Origin: Ignavibacteriota bacterium
GTDB lineage: Bacteria > Bacteroidota > Ignavibacteria > UBA10030 > UBA6906
Reading direction: 5' to 3'
Assembly: GCA_016209805.1 (NCBI GenBank)
Contig: JACQVJ010000084.1
Coordinates: forward strand, 1 to 5,666
Length of the DNA: 5,666 nucleotides
Shown here in pieces: positions 1 to 5,666 of the stretch (positions are counted from its first letter, which is position 1; each line of letters starts with the position of its first letter). The position numbers and the translations under genes were made by a program. The notes beneath the pieces were generated by a model, which ran no database searches, was not told the DNA's origin, and saw only the letters and a list, made by a program, of their open reading frames with translations.

Positions 1-1
1 C

Positions 2-508
2 GGTCATACCTGGACGCGCCTAACGGAAAACGGCGACGTGCTCGTGGGCGTTGATGACTTTGCTCAGTCGTTGATTGGAACGATCGACGAAGTGAAATTG
101 CCGCGCCTTCTGCGAAGGGTAAAACAAGGAGGAATAGGCTGGCAGGTGTGGCACGGCCACCGGCTCGTGTCGCTCGTCAGTCCTGTTAGCGGTTGGGTGG
201 TACAAAAGAACGAGATGGTTTTGCATAATCCCTCTCTCGTTAACGTGTCACCTTATGGCGATGGATGGTTGATGAGAATCAAGCCGAGAAAGCTGTCTTC
301 ACAACTGACGAATCTTCTCAGTGGCAAAGCAGTGCAGCAGTGGCAGGAGGATGCGAAGGCCCAACTCATTTGGCTCTTCTCGGGCACACCGGCATTGATG
401 TATCAAGATGGCGGCATGTTGCTGGACAATCTTGCTGATCGATGTTCGGACGATGAGTGGAAGAAAGTGGCGAAGGAGTTCTTCTTGGTTGAACCGAACA
501 GCCATTGA
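2..508 (+). CDS. GcvH-like (lipoyl-domain fold) protein without the lipoyl lysine, 5'-truncated
   Basis: The reading frame is open from base 2, so the gene begins upstream of the window. An internal GTG at 38 is not a credible start, because the family's conserved Gly-His-x-Trp lies before it. Visible GcvH hallmarks, numbered from base 2, are GHTW (1-4), VGVDDFA (15-21), GTIDEVKLP (26-34), SPVSG (60-64), N70, and NVSPYGDGWL (81-90). In glycine-cleavage H proteins the lipoylated Lys lies seven residues before the first residue of the SPVSG motif. Here that residue is His53 (codon 158-160), so ordinary lipoylation and a role in glycine cleavage are unlikely. About 70 residues follow the fold, more than in canonical GcvH. 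No gcvT or gcvP is nearby. The gene lies 83 nt upstream of a respiratory Fe-S/NrfD/cytochrome operon on the same strand, which suggests an accessory or assembly role there (inference). The fold call is firm; the function is unknown. Confidence 0.82.
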   Translation, partial: GHTWTRLTENGDVLVGVDDFAQSLIGTIDEVKLPRLLRRVKQGGIGWQVWHGHRLVSLVSPVSGWVVQKNEMVLHNPSLVNVSPYGDGWLMRIKPRKLSSQLTNLLSGKAVQQWQEDAKAQLIWLFSGTPALMYQDGGMLLDNLADRCSDDEWKKVAKEFFLVEPNSH

Positions 509-572
509 GTCATCGAGCAAATGGCTCTGAATCGTTCTCCGATCTTCGGTCGCAAGAAAACGCTAAATCCAA

Positions 573-579
573 AGGGGAG
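573..579 (+). promoter_or_regulatory. Ribosome binding site of the Fe-S protein gene
   Basis: The purine-rich stretch AGGGGAG lies 12 nt upstream of the ATG at 592. The spacing is slightly long but usable. It supports the ATG at 592, which places the twin-arginine motif at the N-terminus, over the in-frame TTG at 505, which would add 29 residues ahead of it. The 83-nt gap 509-591 holds no promoter or terminator that I can recognise. Confidence 0.5.
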
Positions 580-591
580 TATTGTAATATC

Positions 592-1500
592 ATGAAGAAG
601 AAAACACGACGAGACTTTCTGAAGACCAGCGCTTTGATTGGAACTGCTGTTGCGTCATCTTCACTTCATCCCGCGAAGGCAGGACCCAAGAATATCCTCT
701 CACCTGATCGCATGGGTGTCTTGGTTGACACGACTGTGTGTGTCGGGTGCCGGTCATGCGAATGGGCATGCAAGGTGGCGCACGGACGGTCGACGCAACC
801 GCTTGCCGAATATGAGGACCGATCCGTCTATCAGACGTCGCGAAGGCCAGACCATGAGTCTGTAACGGTTGTGAATGAACACCGTCAGGAAGAGAGCAAC
901 GGAACTCCGGTCTACACGAAAGTGCAATGCATGCATTGCGATCATCCTTCCTGTGTCTCTGCGTGCATCGTGGGTGCGTTCACGAAAGAGGAAAACGGCT
1001 CCGTCGTCTGGGACACAAACAAGTGCATCGGTTGTCGCTACTGCATGGTTGCATGTCCCTTCCAGATTCCCGCGTTCGAATTCGGAGAAGCGCTGCGCCC
1101 TGACGTCGTCAAGTGTGATTTCTGTTTCTCACGAACTCAAGAGGGGAAACTGCCGGCGTGTGTTGAGATGTGTCCTGTTGAAGCGCTTACCTACGGCCCT
1201 CGAACAGAACTTATCAAGGTTGCGAGGGAACGGATACGGCGCGCTCCAGAGAAATACGTTCACCACATTTACGGAGAAACCGAAGCCGGTGGGACTTCGT
1301 GGATGTATTTAGCAAGCAGGGACTTCGCAGGTCTCGGCCTTCCGAATGTCGGCACTCATGCCATGCCGGGAACATCGGAGTCTATTCAGCACGGAATCTT
1401 TGCATACTTCATTCCCCCTGTGCTGTTGTACGCTATGTTGGGAGGTGTCATGTGGGTAACACGGCGCGGGAAAGAATCTGAACATGAGGAACTCAAATGA
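592..1500 (+). CDS. Tat-exported, membrane-anchored 4x[4Fe-4S] ferredoxin-like subunit (HybA/HmcB type)
   Basis: This 302-residue protein should carry electrons between a quinone-reactive membrane subunit and periplasmic redox proteins. The N-terminus has a twin-arginine signal (TRRDFLK at 5-11, a hydrophobic stretch, likely cleavage after AKA at about 30), so it is exported folded. Four cysteine groups follow: C50/C53/C56/C60; C113/C116/C121/C125; C145/C148/C151/C155 followed by Pro; and C175/C178/C190/C194 followed by Pro. These give 16 ligands for four cubane clusters, as in HybA, HmcB and DmsB-like proteins. A C-terminal helix (about 269-289) followed by basic RR anchors it, a feature typical of HybA. 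Its stop codon overlaps the start of the NrfD-like gene (ATGA), so the two are probably translationally coupled partners. An in-frame TTG at 505 could extend the protein, but the Tat signal position and the AGGGGAG site favour 592. The exact complex is unknown; the family call is secure. Confidence 0.93.
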   Translation: MKKKTRRDFLKTSALIGTAVASSSLHPAKAGPKNILSPDRMGVLVDTTVCVGCRSCEWACKVAHGRSTQPLAEYEDRSVYQTSRRPDHESVTVVNEHRQEESNGTPVYTKVQCMHCDHPSCVSACIVGAFTKEENGSVVWDTNKCIGCRYCMVACPFQIPAFEFGEALRPDVVKCDFCFSRTQEGKLPACVEMCPVEALTYGPRTELIKVARERIRRAPEKYVHHIYGETEAGGTSWMYLASRDFAGLGLPNVGTHAMPGTSESIQHGIFAYFIPPVLLYAMLGGVMWVTRRGKESEHEELK

Positions 1501-2741
1501 ATTCAGTACACAAACCGCAACCGATGACAAAAGGGTTTTTCACTCCCGGGGTTATTGTTCTGCTTGTTCTTGCCGTGAATGGCCTTGGGTTTCTTTTGGG
1601 GCGATTCCTCTTTGGCATCGGGAGCGTGACAAACTTGAGCAATCAGTATCCCTGGGGAATCTGGATCGCCATTGATGTGGCGGCAGGGGTCGCTCTTGCC
1701 GCCGGTGGATTCACGACCGCAGCTCTAGGTCACGTGATGCATAGGGAGGAATACCACATCGTCGTTCGCCCAGCGCTGTTGACGGCGATGTTGGGCTACA
1801 CCTTCGCTGCGCTCGCCGTCTGCATTGATCTCGGACGATGGTACTACATCTGGCATCCGCTCATCATGTGGAACGGCACTTCAGCGCTGTTCGAAGTGGG
1901 CATGTGCGTGATGATCTACATGATGGTTCTGTATATCGAATTTCTGCCCATCGTTGCGGAACGCTTTATTGGCCGGATCACCCTGAAGGGGGTCTTTGCG
2001 CGGCTCAACAAGCCTCTTGAAGCGTTGCTGCGCGCTCTTGACCGTGGACTCTCAAAGACGATGTTCATCTTCATCATCGCAGGAGTAGTCCTCTCCACCC
2101 TGCACCAATCTTCTCTTGGGACTTTGATGATCATCGCCGGACCAAAAGTCCATCCGTTGTGGCAAACCCCAATCTTGCCGCTCCTCTTCTTGTTGTCTGC
2201 TGTCTCCGTTGGCTATCCCATGGTGATATTCGAGTCAATGATTGCTTCACGATCATTCGGACTGAAGCCGGAGATGGACGTGCTTTCTCGTCTCGGGTCT
2301 TTCATGGCTCCACTGTTGAGCATTTATCTCGCCTTCAAAATTGGTGATATGGTGATTCGCGAGAGCTTCATGTACCTGACGGAAGTGAACACGGCCAGTG
2401 TCATGTTCACCATCGAGATCGTGGTCGGTGTGGCGATTCCGTTGCGCATGTTTCTGTCCGAAGTTGTGGTTCGGTCCCGCTTGTGGCTCTTTGTTGCTTC
2501 TTGCCTTGTCGTGTTCGGAGTTCTGCTAAACAGGATTAACACATTCGTGGTGGCCTACAACCCACCGTACGCGGTGAAAGCGTACTTCCCATCGATTGGG
2601 GAGATCTCGGTTACGGTTGGCTTTGTTTCAATTCTCGTCCTTCTGTATCGCTTTTATGTGAGGACATTCGCTGTTATCAGCATAGCGAAGGTTACTCCCG
2701 CAGCGAGGGCCAAGTATGCAATTCGAGGAGGCCGGTCATGA
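1497..2741 (+). CDS. NrfD/HybB-type quinone-interacting integral membrane subunit
   Basis: The product is a 414-residue polytopic protein with about ten hydrophobic helices, at roughly 17-40, 51-76, 88-112, 129-152, 187-206, 222-248, 266-283, 300-320, 329-350 and 369-387. Motifs recalling HybB (cytochrome b-type hydrogenase subunit of the NrfD/PsrC superfamily) include YPWGIWIAID (51-60), LSTLHQSSLG (199-208) and LLNRIN (343-348). Members of this family bind no haem, exchange electrons with ubiquinol or menaquinol, and can couple this to charge movement. A GAGGA site at 1486-1490 lies 6 nt before the ATG, which overlaps the preceding stop as ATGA. The 3' end overlaps the cytochrome gene in the same way. 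This order fits a membrane quinone:cytochrome c oxidoreductase. HybB itself works with a NiFe hydrogenase, but no hydrogenase gene is visible here, so the automatic label 'hydrogenase cytochrome b subunit' should not be read as evidence for hydrogenase activity. Confidence 0.92.
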   Translation: MNSVHKPQPMTKGFFTPGVIVLLVLAVNGLGFLLGRFLFGIGSVTNLSNQYPWGIWIAIDVAAGVALAAGGFTTAALGHVMHREEYHIVVRPALLTAMLGYTFAALAVCIDLGRWYYIWHPLIMWNGTSALFEVGMCVMIYMMVLYIEFLPIVAERFIGRITLKGVFARLNKPLEALLRALDRGLSKTMFIFIIAGVVLSTLHQSSLGTLMIIAGPKVHPLWQTPILPLLFLLSAVSVGYPMVIFESMIASRSFGLKPEMDVLSRLGSFMAPLLSIYLAFKIGDMVIRESFMYLTEVNTASVMFTIEIVVGVAIPLRMFLSEVVVRSRLWLFVASCLVVFGVLLNRINTFVVAYNPPYAVKAYFPSIGEISVTVGFVSILVLLYRFYVRTFAVISIAKVTPAARAKYAIRGGRS

Positions 2742-3892
2742 GAACGATCCTTGCTGCAATCCTCGGAGTTTGTGTCGTCATGGTGGCACACGGCCAGGGG
2801 GTGGACAAGCGCTCGCATGTTGTGCCGGGAATGTCCTGCACGACATGCCACACCAGCGAAGTGCCGACAAAGGAAAGTCCCAGCGTCAGGAGTTGCCCGC
2901 GTACGCTGATGGCAACCGTGCGACATTCGGCTGAGGAAGGTCCTGATGTCATCAGGATGAATACATTATCCGACACTGCAAGCTTGTACGCGCCGGTGAG
3001 GTTCACGCACAAAGCGCACGCGGAAATGTCGGAGATGGCGGGCGGCTGCACGATGTGCCATCACTACAATCCGCCGGGCCGCGTGTTAGGGTGCAGCGAG
3101 TGCCACGAAGTAAGCAGAATGCGCACGAATCTCGGAAGGCCCGATCTCAAAGGCGCGTATCACCAGCAGTGCCTCGATTGCCACAAGCGATGGAGTAATG
3201 ATACCGGCTGCCGAAGTTGCCACGCATTGCGGGGTGAGGCTGGCGCGGTTGTAGTTCAAGAAGGTAAAGAGCAAGCTCGCGAACGTCGACACCCGGTTGT
3301 TACAAAGCCGGCACGACTTGTTCGGGAAACCGGCTACGACGAAGGCCGACTTGTAACATTCTCTCACAACGAGCACGTCGATCTCTTTGGTTTGGAATGC
3401 GCCGACTGCCACACGAGTGAGAGCTGCATCCGCTGTCACGAGAAAGGTAAGAGCGCATCCGCACAACCGGTGGCGGCAAGCCTCGGACACCAATCATGCG
3501 AACGCTGCCACAACGTGAATGAGCAGTGCGACCGCTGCCACGGTGCCGAACCAAAGCCGGGCTTCAATCACCAGCGCCGGTCCGGCTGGCCGTTGCGGCA
3601 ATATCATGAACAGCTGGATTGCAATCGCTGCCACACCAAGAAGAATGTCTTTACCGATCTTTCAGGTTCGTGCGCCACATGCCACAAAGCATGGACGCCT
3701 GAAAATTTCAGGCATGCCGTGACAGGCCTTGTGCTGGATCAGAATCATGCGGAACTCACGTGCGATGTTTGCCATACGGATGATCGCTTTGTGGCAAAGC
3801 CTTCGTGCGAGGCGTGCCACGAACAGTACACCTATCCACAGAAGTCACCCGGCAAGCGCGTGAAGCGTCTTGCCGCAGTAAGAGGAAAATAG
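2738..3892 (+). CDS. Secreted multihaem cytochrome c with 13 CXXCH motifs
   Basis: This 384-residue periplasmic cytochrome has a Sec signal peptide (hydrophobic 3-17, cleavage probably near AHG-Q at 19/20). I count 13 CXXCH haem c sites, starting at Cys 34, 104, 119, 145, 158, 221, 230, 254, 264, 295, 312, 342 and 357. Residues 89-162 resemble a class III (tetrahaem c3) module: FTHKAH, then CTMCHH, CSECH, a YHQQCLDCH segment and CRSCH. A second FxHxxH (FSHNEH, 208-213) opens another haem-rich half, which ends in two similar dihaem units. The abundance of other histidines suggests bis-His ligation. The gene has a strong AGGAGG at 2726-2731, 6 nt before the ATG, and its start overlaps the upstream stop (ATGA). 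It is probably the periplasmic electron acceptor or donor of the Fe-S/NrfD pair. Its terminal partner cannot be told from sequence. The C-terminus (KSPGKRVKR...) is basic and has no membrane anchor. Confidence 0.93.
   Translation: MRTILAAILGVCVVMVAHGQGVDKRSHVVPGMSCTTCHTSEVPTKESPSVRSCPRTLMATVRHSAEEGPDVIRMNTLSDTASLYAPVRFTHKAHAEMSEMAGGCTMCHHYNPPGRVLGCSECHEVSRMRTNLGRPDLKGAYHQQCLDCHKRWSNDTGCRSCHALRGEAGAVVVQEGKEQARERRHPVVTKPARLVRETGYDEGRLVTFSHNEHVDLFGLECADCHTSESCIRCHEKGKSASAQPVAASLGHQSCERCHNVNEQCDRCHGAEPKPGFNHQRRSGWPLRQYHEQLDCNRCHTKKNVFTDLSGSCATCHKAWTPENFRHAVTGLVLDQNHAELTCDVCHTDDRFVAKPSCEACHEQYTYPQKSPGKRVKRLAAVRGK
3002..3223 (+). other. Class III cytochrome c-like tetrahaem module
   Basis: This segment encodes residues 89-162 of the 13-haem cytochrome. 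An FxHxxH pair (H91, H94) precedes CXXCHH (104-109), CXXCH (119-123), a Tyr-His pair (141-142) just ahead of CXXCH (145-149), and CXXCH (158-162). This order of distal-ligand histidines and haem sites matches tetrahaem cytochrome c3-type domains. The assignment rests on motif order only. Confidence 0.6.
3563..3820 (+). repeat. Tandem pair of dihaem modules inside the cytochrome
   Basis: Residues 276-316 and 324-361 share one pattern. Each has FxH, then G, L and H at matching places, then HxxLxC opening a CXXCH, an F, and a second CXXCH. The matching residues are F276/F324, H278/H326, G283/G330, L286/L333, H290/H337, L293/L340 and C295/C342. This looks like an internal duplication, diverged at the sequence level, that extended the haem chain. 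Confidence 0.6.
3881..3886 (+). promoter_or_regulatory. Ribosome binding site of the histidine kinase gene
   Basis: AGAGGA lies 8 nt before the GTG at 3895 and inside the last codons of the cytochrome gene. This decides the GTG start. The first in-frame ATG is 38 codons further on (4009) and would remove the first membrane helix. The 2-nt gap to the cytochrome stop implies co-transcription and probably translational coupling. Confidence 0.65.
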
Positions 3893-3894
3893 CT

Positions 3895-5666
3895 GTGTAC
3901 GCGAACGTGTTCCGAAAACTCGGCTTTCGTTTGATCGTTGTTGTAGGCGTTACCGCCATCGTAATCATTGGTGTTTACTCCTACTTCAGTATTCGTACGC
4001 AGCGTTCGATGCTTCTCGATGAAGTGGAACGGCATGCAAATCAGCTTAGCGAGACCGTTAGAAAGAGCACACGATACGGCATGTTAGTGAACCAGCGGGA
4101 ACAGGTACACAAGATCATCAATGACGTGGGTACGGATCCGGCGATCCACGAAGTACGCGTGTTCAACAAGGAGGGAGTGATCATCTACTCCTCCAAGCAG
4201 GAGAACATCGGACACGTTGTGGACAAAAATGCGGAGAGCTGCTACAAATGCCACGCAGCAGATCGCCCCTTAGAGAGACTTCCCGACGTGGATCGCACGA
4301 GGATCTTCCGTGTCCATCCCGACTCGTCAAGAATTCTTGCGGTCATTGCGCCGATCTACAACGAGCCTTCATGCTGGCAAGGGAGCTGTCACGCACACAG
4401 CAAGCAGCAGTCGGTCCTTGGTGTCCTTGACGTGACGTACTCTCTTGCCGACATTGACCGCAAAATCGCCATGAGCCAGGTCGAACTTGCTGTCTTTGCT
4501 CTGGCTGCGATCTTTGGTGTCAGCCTCATCATCATCTTCTTTGTTCGGCGATGGGTGGTTGTTCCTGTTCATGCACTTGTGACTGCAACGCAGCAGGTAG
4601 GGAGCGGAAATCTGAGTTACAGAATCGGGGCCATGGGGGACAACGAGTTGGGTATGCTGGCACGCTCGTTCAATACGATGACGCAGAAACTCTCCGAGGC
4701 GCGCCTCCAACTGTTTCAATCCGACAAGATGGCTTCACTCGGTCGACTGGCGGCGGGCGTTGCTCACGAGTTGAACAACCCGTTGACGGGCGTTCTCACG
4801 TACAGTTCCTTCCTCCTCAACAGAACGAAGGACGACTCGGCGTTGCGTGCCGATCTCGAGGTGATCGTGCGTGAGACAACTCGAAGCCGAGATATCGTGA
4901 AGAGCCTGTTAGACTTTGCGAGGCAATCTGTTCCCAAGAAATCGGCTGCGAACATCAACGAAATCGTCGAGCGGGCCATTGGCGTCGTGGAGAAGCTGCC
5001 CGCACTTCAAGGGATCAAAATTATCCGACACTTTGATGAGAAGCTTCCGGATGTCACTCTGGACGCTAATCAAATGCAGCAGGTGTTCACGAACTTGCTT
5101 GTGAACGCGGCCGACGCGATTGGAGACAACAACGGCGTCATCACTCTCGGCACGAAGATTTCCGCACTCCCCCCTCATGGAGTTGCTCGAATCAGAAAAG
5201 CACTCTGTCCCAAGCGACATGACTTGATGGATGAAGAGTTCAAGATTGACGGCTTGCCATCAATCAGAGTCAAATCCAGGTGGAATGGCAATGAAGGCTT
5301 CATCCACCTTGATCCGGTGTATGGTAAGCGGCGGCACGAGTACGGCTATCCGGTGCCGACAGCGCGAGAAGTCGAAGTGGCCTGCCCTCACTGCGGCTCG
5401 TCTCTTCTTGAGCGTGACGTGAAGTGTCCACAGTGCACAGCCTCGACATTCGCGTTTGAAGTTCCACCGGAGGGGAAATTCAGGGCGTGTGCGCGAAAAG
5501 ACTGTGAGTGGCAGCGATGGGATGTGATGGACGCCGATGGCAAGCGAGAGTACGTTGAACTAACCATCTCGGACACTGGCGCAGGCATTCCCGAAGAACA
5601 TTTGGGGAAGATCTTCGAGCCGTTCTTCACAACGAAGGGGCAGAAGGGAACGGGTTTGGGTCTGGC
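3895..5666 (+). CDS. Haem c-binding membrane sensor histidine kinase with a split ATPase domain, 3'-truncated
   Basis: The GTG-started frame stays open to the window end (590 codons). Domain order: TM1 (13-33); a periplasmic sensor region (34-197) with CYKCH (116-120) and a CX4CH motif (160-166); TM2 (198-217); HAMP (about 218-270); HisKA with H box AHELNNP and phospho-acceptor His291; and a HATPase domain with N box around N400-N404, G1 DTGAGIP (560-566), F box FEPFFTTK (574-581) and G2 GTGLGL (585-590). The haem motifs lie on the periplasmic side, where cytochrome c maturation occurs, so they are plausible haem sites. The kinase probably senses redox state or a small haem ligand and phosphorylates a response regulator, which would be expected downstream but is not in the window. 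The N box and G1 box lie about 150 residues apart because of an insert (about 423-550) carrying a CPHC...CPQC zinc-ribbon-like motif. All catalytic boxes are intact, so it is probably active. The kinase call is secure; the signal is unknown. Confidence 0.93.
   Translation, partial: MYANVFRKLGFRLIVVVGVTAIVIIGVYSYFSIRTQRSMLLDEVERHANQLSETVRKSTRYGMLVNQREQVHKIINDVGTDPAIHEVRVFNKEGVIIYSSKQENIGHVVDKNAESCYKCHAADRPLERLPDVDRTRIFRVHPDSSRILAVIAPIYNEPSCWQGSCHAHSKQQSVLGVLDVTYSLADIDRKIAMSQVELAVFALAAIFGVSLIIIFFVRRWVVVPVHALVTATQQVGSGNLSYRIGAMGDNELGMLARSFNTMTQKLSEARLQLFQSDKMASLGRLAAGVAHELNNPLTGVLTYSSFLLNRTKDDSALRADLEVIVRETTRSRDIVKSLLDFARQSVPKKSAANINEIVERAIGVVEKLPALQGIKIIRHFDEKLPDVTLDANQMQQVFTNLLVNAADAIGDNNGVITLGTKISALPPHGVARIRKALCPKRHDLMDEEFKIDGLPSIRVKSRWNGNEGFIHLDPVYGKRRHEYGYPVPTAREVEVACPHCGSSLLERDVKCPQCTASTFAFEVPPEGKFRACARKDCEWQRWDVMDADGKREYVELTISDTGAGIPEEHLGKIFEPFFTTKGQKGTGLGL
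4240..4254 (+). other. Haem c attachment motif CYKCH in the kinase sensor domain
   Basis: This encodes residues 116-120 in the periplasmic loop between TM1 and TM2. Cys116 and Cys119 would form thioethers and His120 would be the proximal ligand. A canonical CXXCH in an exported loop, directly downstream of a cytochrome gene, is good but indirect evidence for covalent haem. Confidence 0.75.
4372..4392 (+). other. Atypical CX4CH haem motif in the kinase sensor domain
   Basis: Residues 160-166 read C-W-Q-G-S-C-H, a CX4CH motif of the kind accepted in some c3-type cytochromes. It sits in PIYNEPSC and is followed by HAHS and then VLGVLDV, the final strand before TM2. It may hold a second haem; alternatively Cys160/Cys165 could form a redox-active disulfide, or His166/His168 could be the distal ligand of the first haem. 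Confidence 0.5.
5161..5547 (+). other. Zinc-ribbon-like insert splitting the HATPase domain of the kinase
   Basis: The segment encodes residues 423-551, between the strand after the N box (VITLGTKI) and the strand leading into G1 (YVELTISDTGAG). It contains C497-P-H-C500, ten residues, then C511-P-Q-C514, a zinc-ribbon (CxxC-x10-CxxC) pattern. It also has C438/H442 (CPKRH) at its start and C532/C537 (CARKDC) near its end. The frame is intact through the insert, with no stop codons, so it is part of the protein. Metal binding is inferred from the motif. Confidence 0.75.

Noticed and set aside
522..537. TGGC-containing stretch in the gap before the Fe-S gene as a sigma-54 promoter
   Set aside because: The GC expected ten bases after the GG is replaced by TT, so the -12 element is missing.
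505..591. In-frame TTG at 505 as the start of the Fe-S protein, giving 29 extra residues
   Set aside because: It would place the twin-arginine motif more than 30 residues in, and the extension has no signal-peptide character. The ATG at 592 with AGGGGAG upstream fits better.
928..966. Cys-x-x-Cys-Asp-His in the Fe-S protein as a haem site
   Set aside because: The residue after the second Cys is Asp, and the group matches the CxxCxxxxCxxxC cluster motif of this ferredoxin family.
875..1312. Plus-strand open frame of 145 codons within the Fe-S gene
   Set aside because: It is out of frame with a protein that has sixteen conserved cluster ligands, and it has basic, low-complexity shadow composition.
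2765..2773. Cys12 in the cytochrome signal peptide as a lipoprotein lipobox
   Set aside because: The residues before it (Leu-Gly-Val) do not fit a lipobox and the Cys sits within the hydrophobic core. A cleavage site near AHG is more likely.
3086..3493. Long open frame on the minus strand opposite the cytochrome gene
   Set aside because: It is a shadow of the Cys/His-rich coding strand. It has no recognisable domain and lies entirely within a clear gene.
3697..3713. Perfect 17-nt inverted repeat (8-bp arms, 1-nt centre)
   Set aside because: It lies inside conserved cytochrome coding sequence, has no U-tract and no usable hairpin loop. It is probably a chance palindrome.

Overview
The window is a compact, single-strand (+) stretch of a bacterial redox operon. 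It codes almost continuously and is cut at both ends. Four junctions are visible: an 83-nt gap after gene 1, two ATGA stop/start overlaps, and a 2-nt gap before the last gene. The layout suggests an anaerobic or facultative respiring Gram-negative bacterium rich in multihaem cytochromes, of the kind seen in Desulfuromonadota/Geobacter-like, Nitrospirota or Ignavibacteriota/Bacteroidota-related lineages. The sequence alone does not fix the phylum, and I claim no species.

Layout: (1) 2-508, the 3'-part of a GcvH-like (lipoyl-domain fold) protein whose lipoyl-lysine position appears to be His. (2) 592-1500, a Tat-exported ferredoxin-like protein of the HybA/HmcB type with 16 cysteines for four [4Fe-4S] clusters and a C-terminal membrane anchor. 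(3) 1497-2741, a ten-helix NrfD/HybB-type quinone-interacting membrane subunit. (4) 2738-3892, a secreted cytochrome c with 13 CXXCH motifs. (5) 3895-5666, a GTG-started membrane histidine kinase that runs off the window end.

Genes 2-4 together look like a quinone:cytochrome c oxidoreductase module. NrfD/HybB exchanges electrons with the quinone pool, the HybA-like protein wires them through Fe-S clusters, and the 13-haem protein exchanges them with periplasmic partners. No catalytic subunit (hydrogenase, molybdopterin enzyme) is present here, though one could lie upstream.

The kinase is the most unusual gene. Its periplasmic sensor region carries two c-type haem attachment motifs (one CXXCH, one CX4CH). 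Its ATP-binding domain is split between the N box and the G1 box by about 125 extra residues containing a four-cysteine zinc-ribbon-like motif and further Cys/His pairs. A redox or ligand-sensing kinase co-transcribed with the electron-transfer complex suggests that the operon monitors and controls its own respiratory pathway. That is an inference from layout and motifs.
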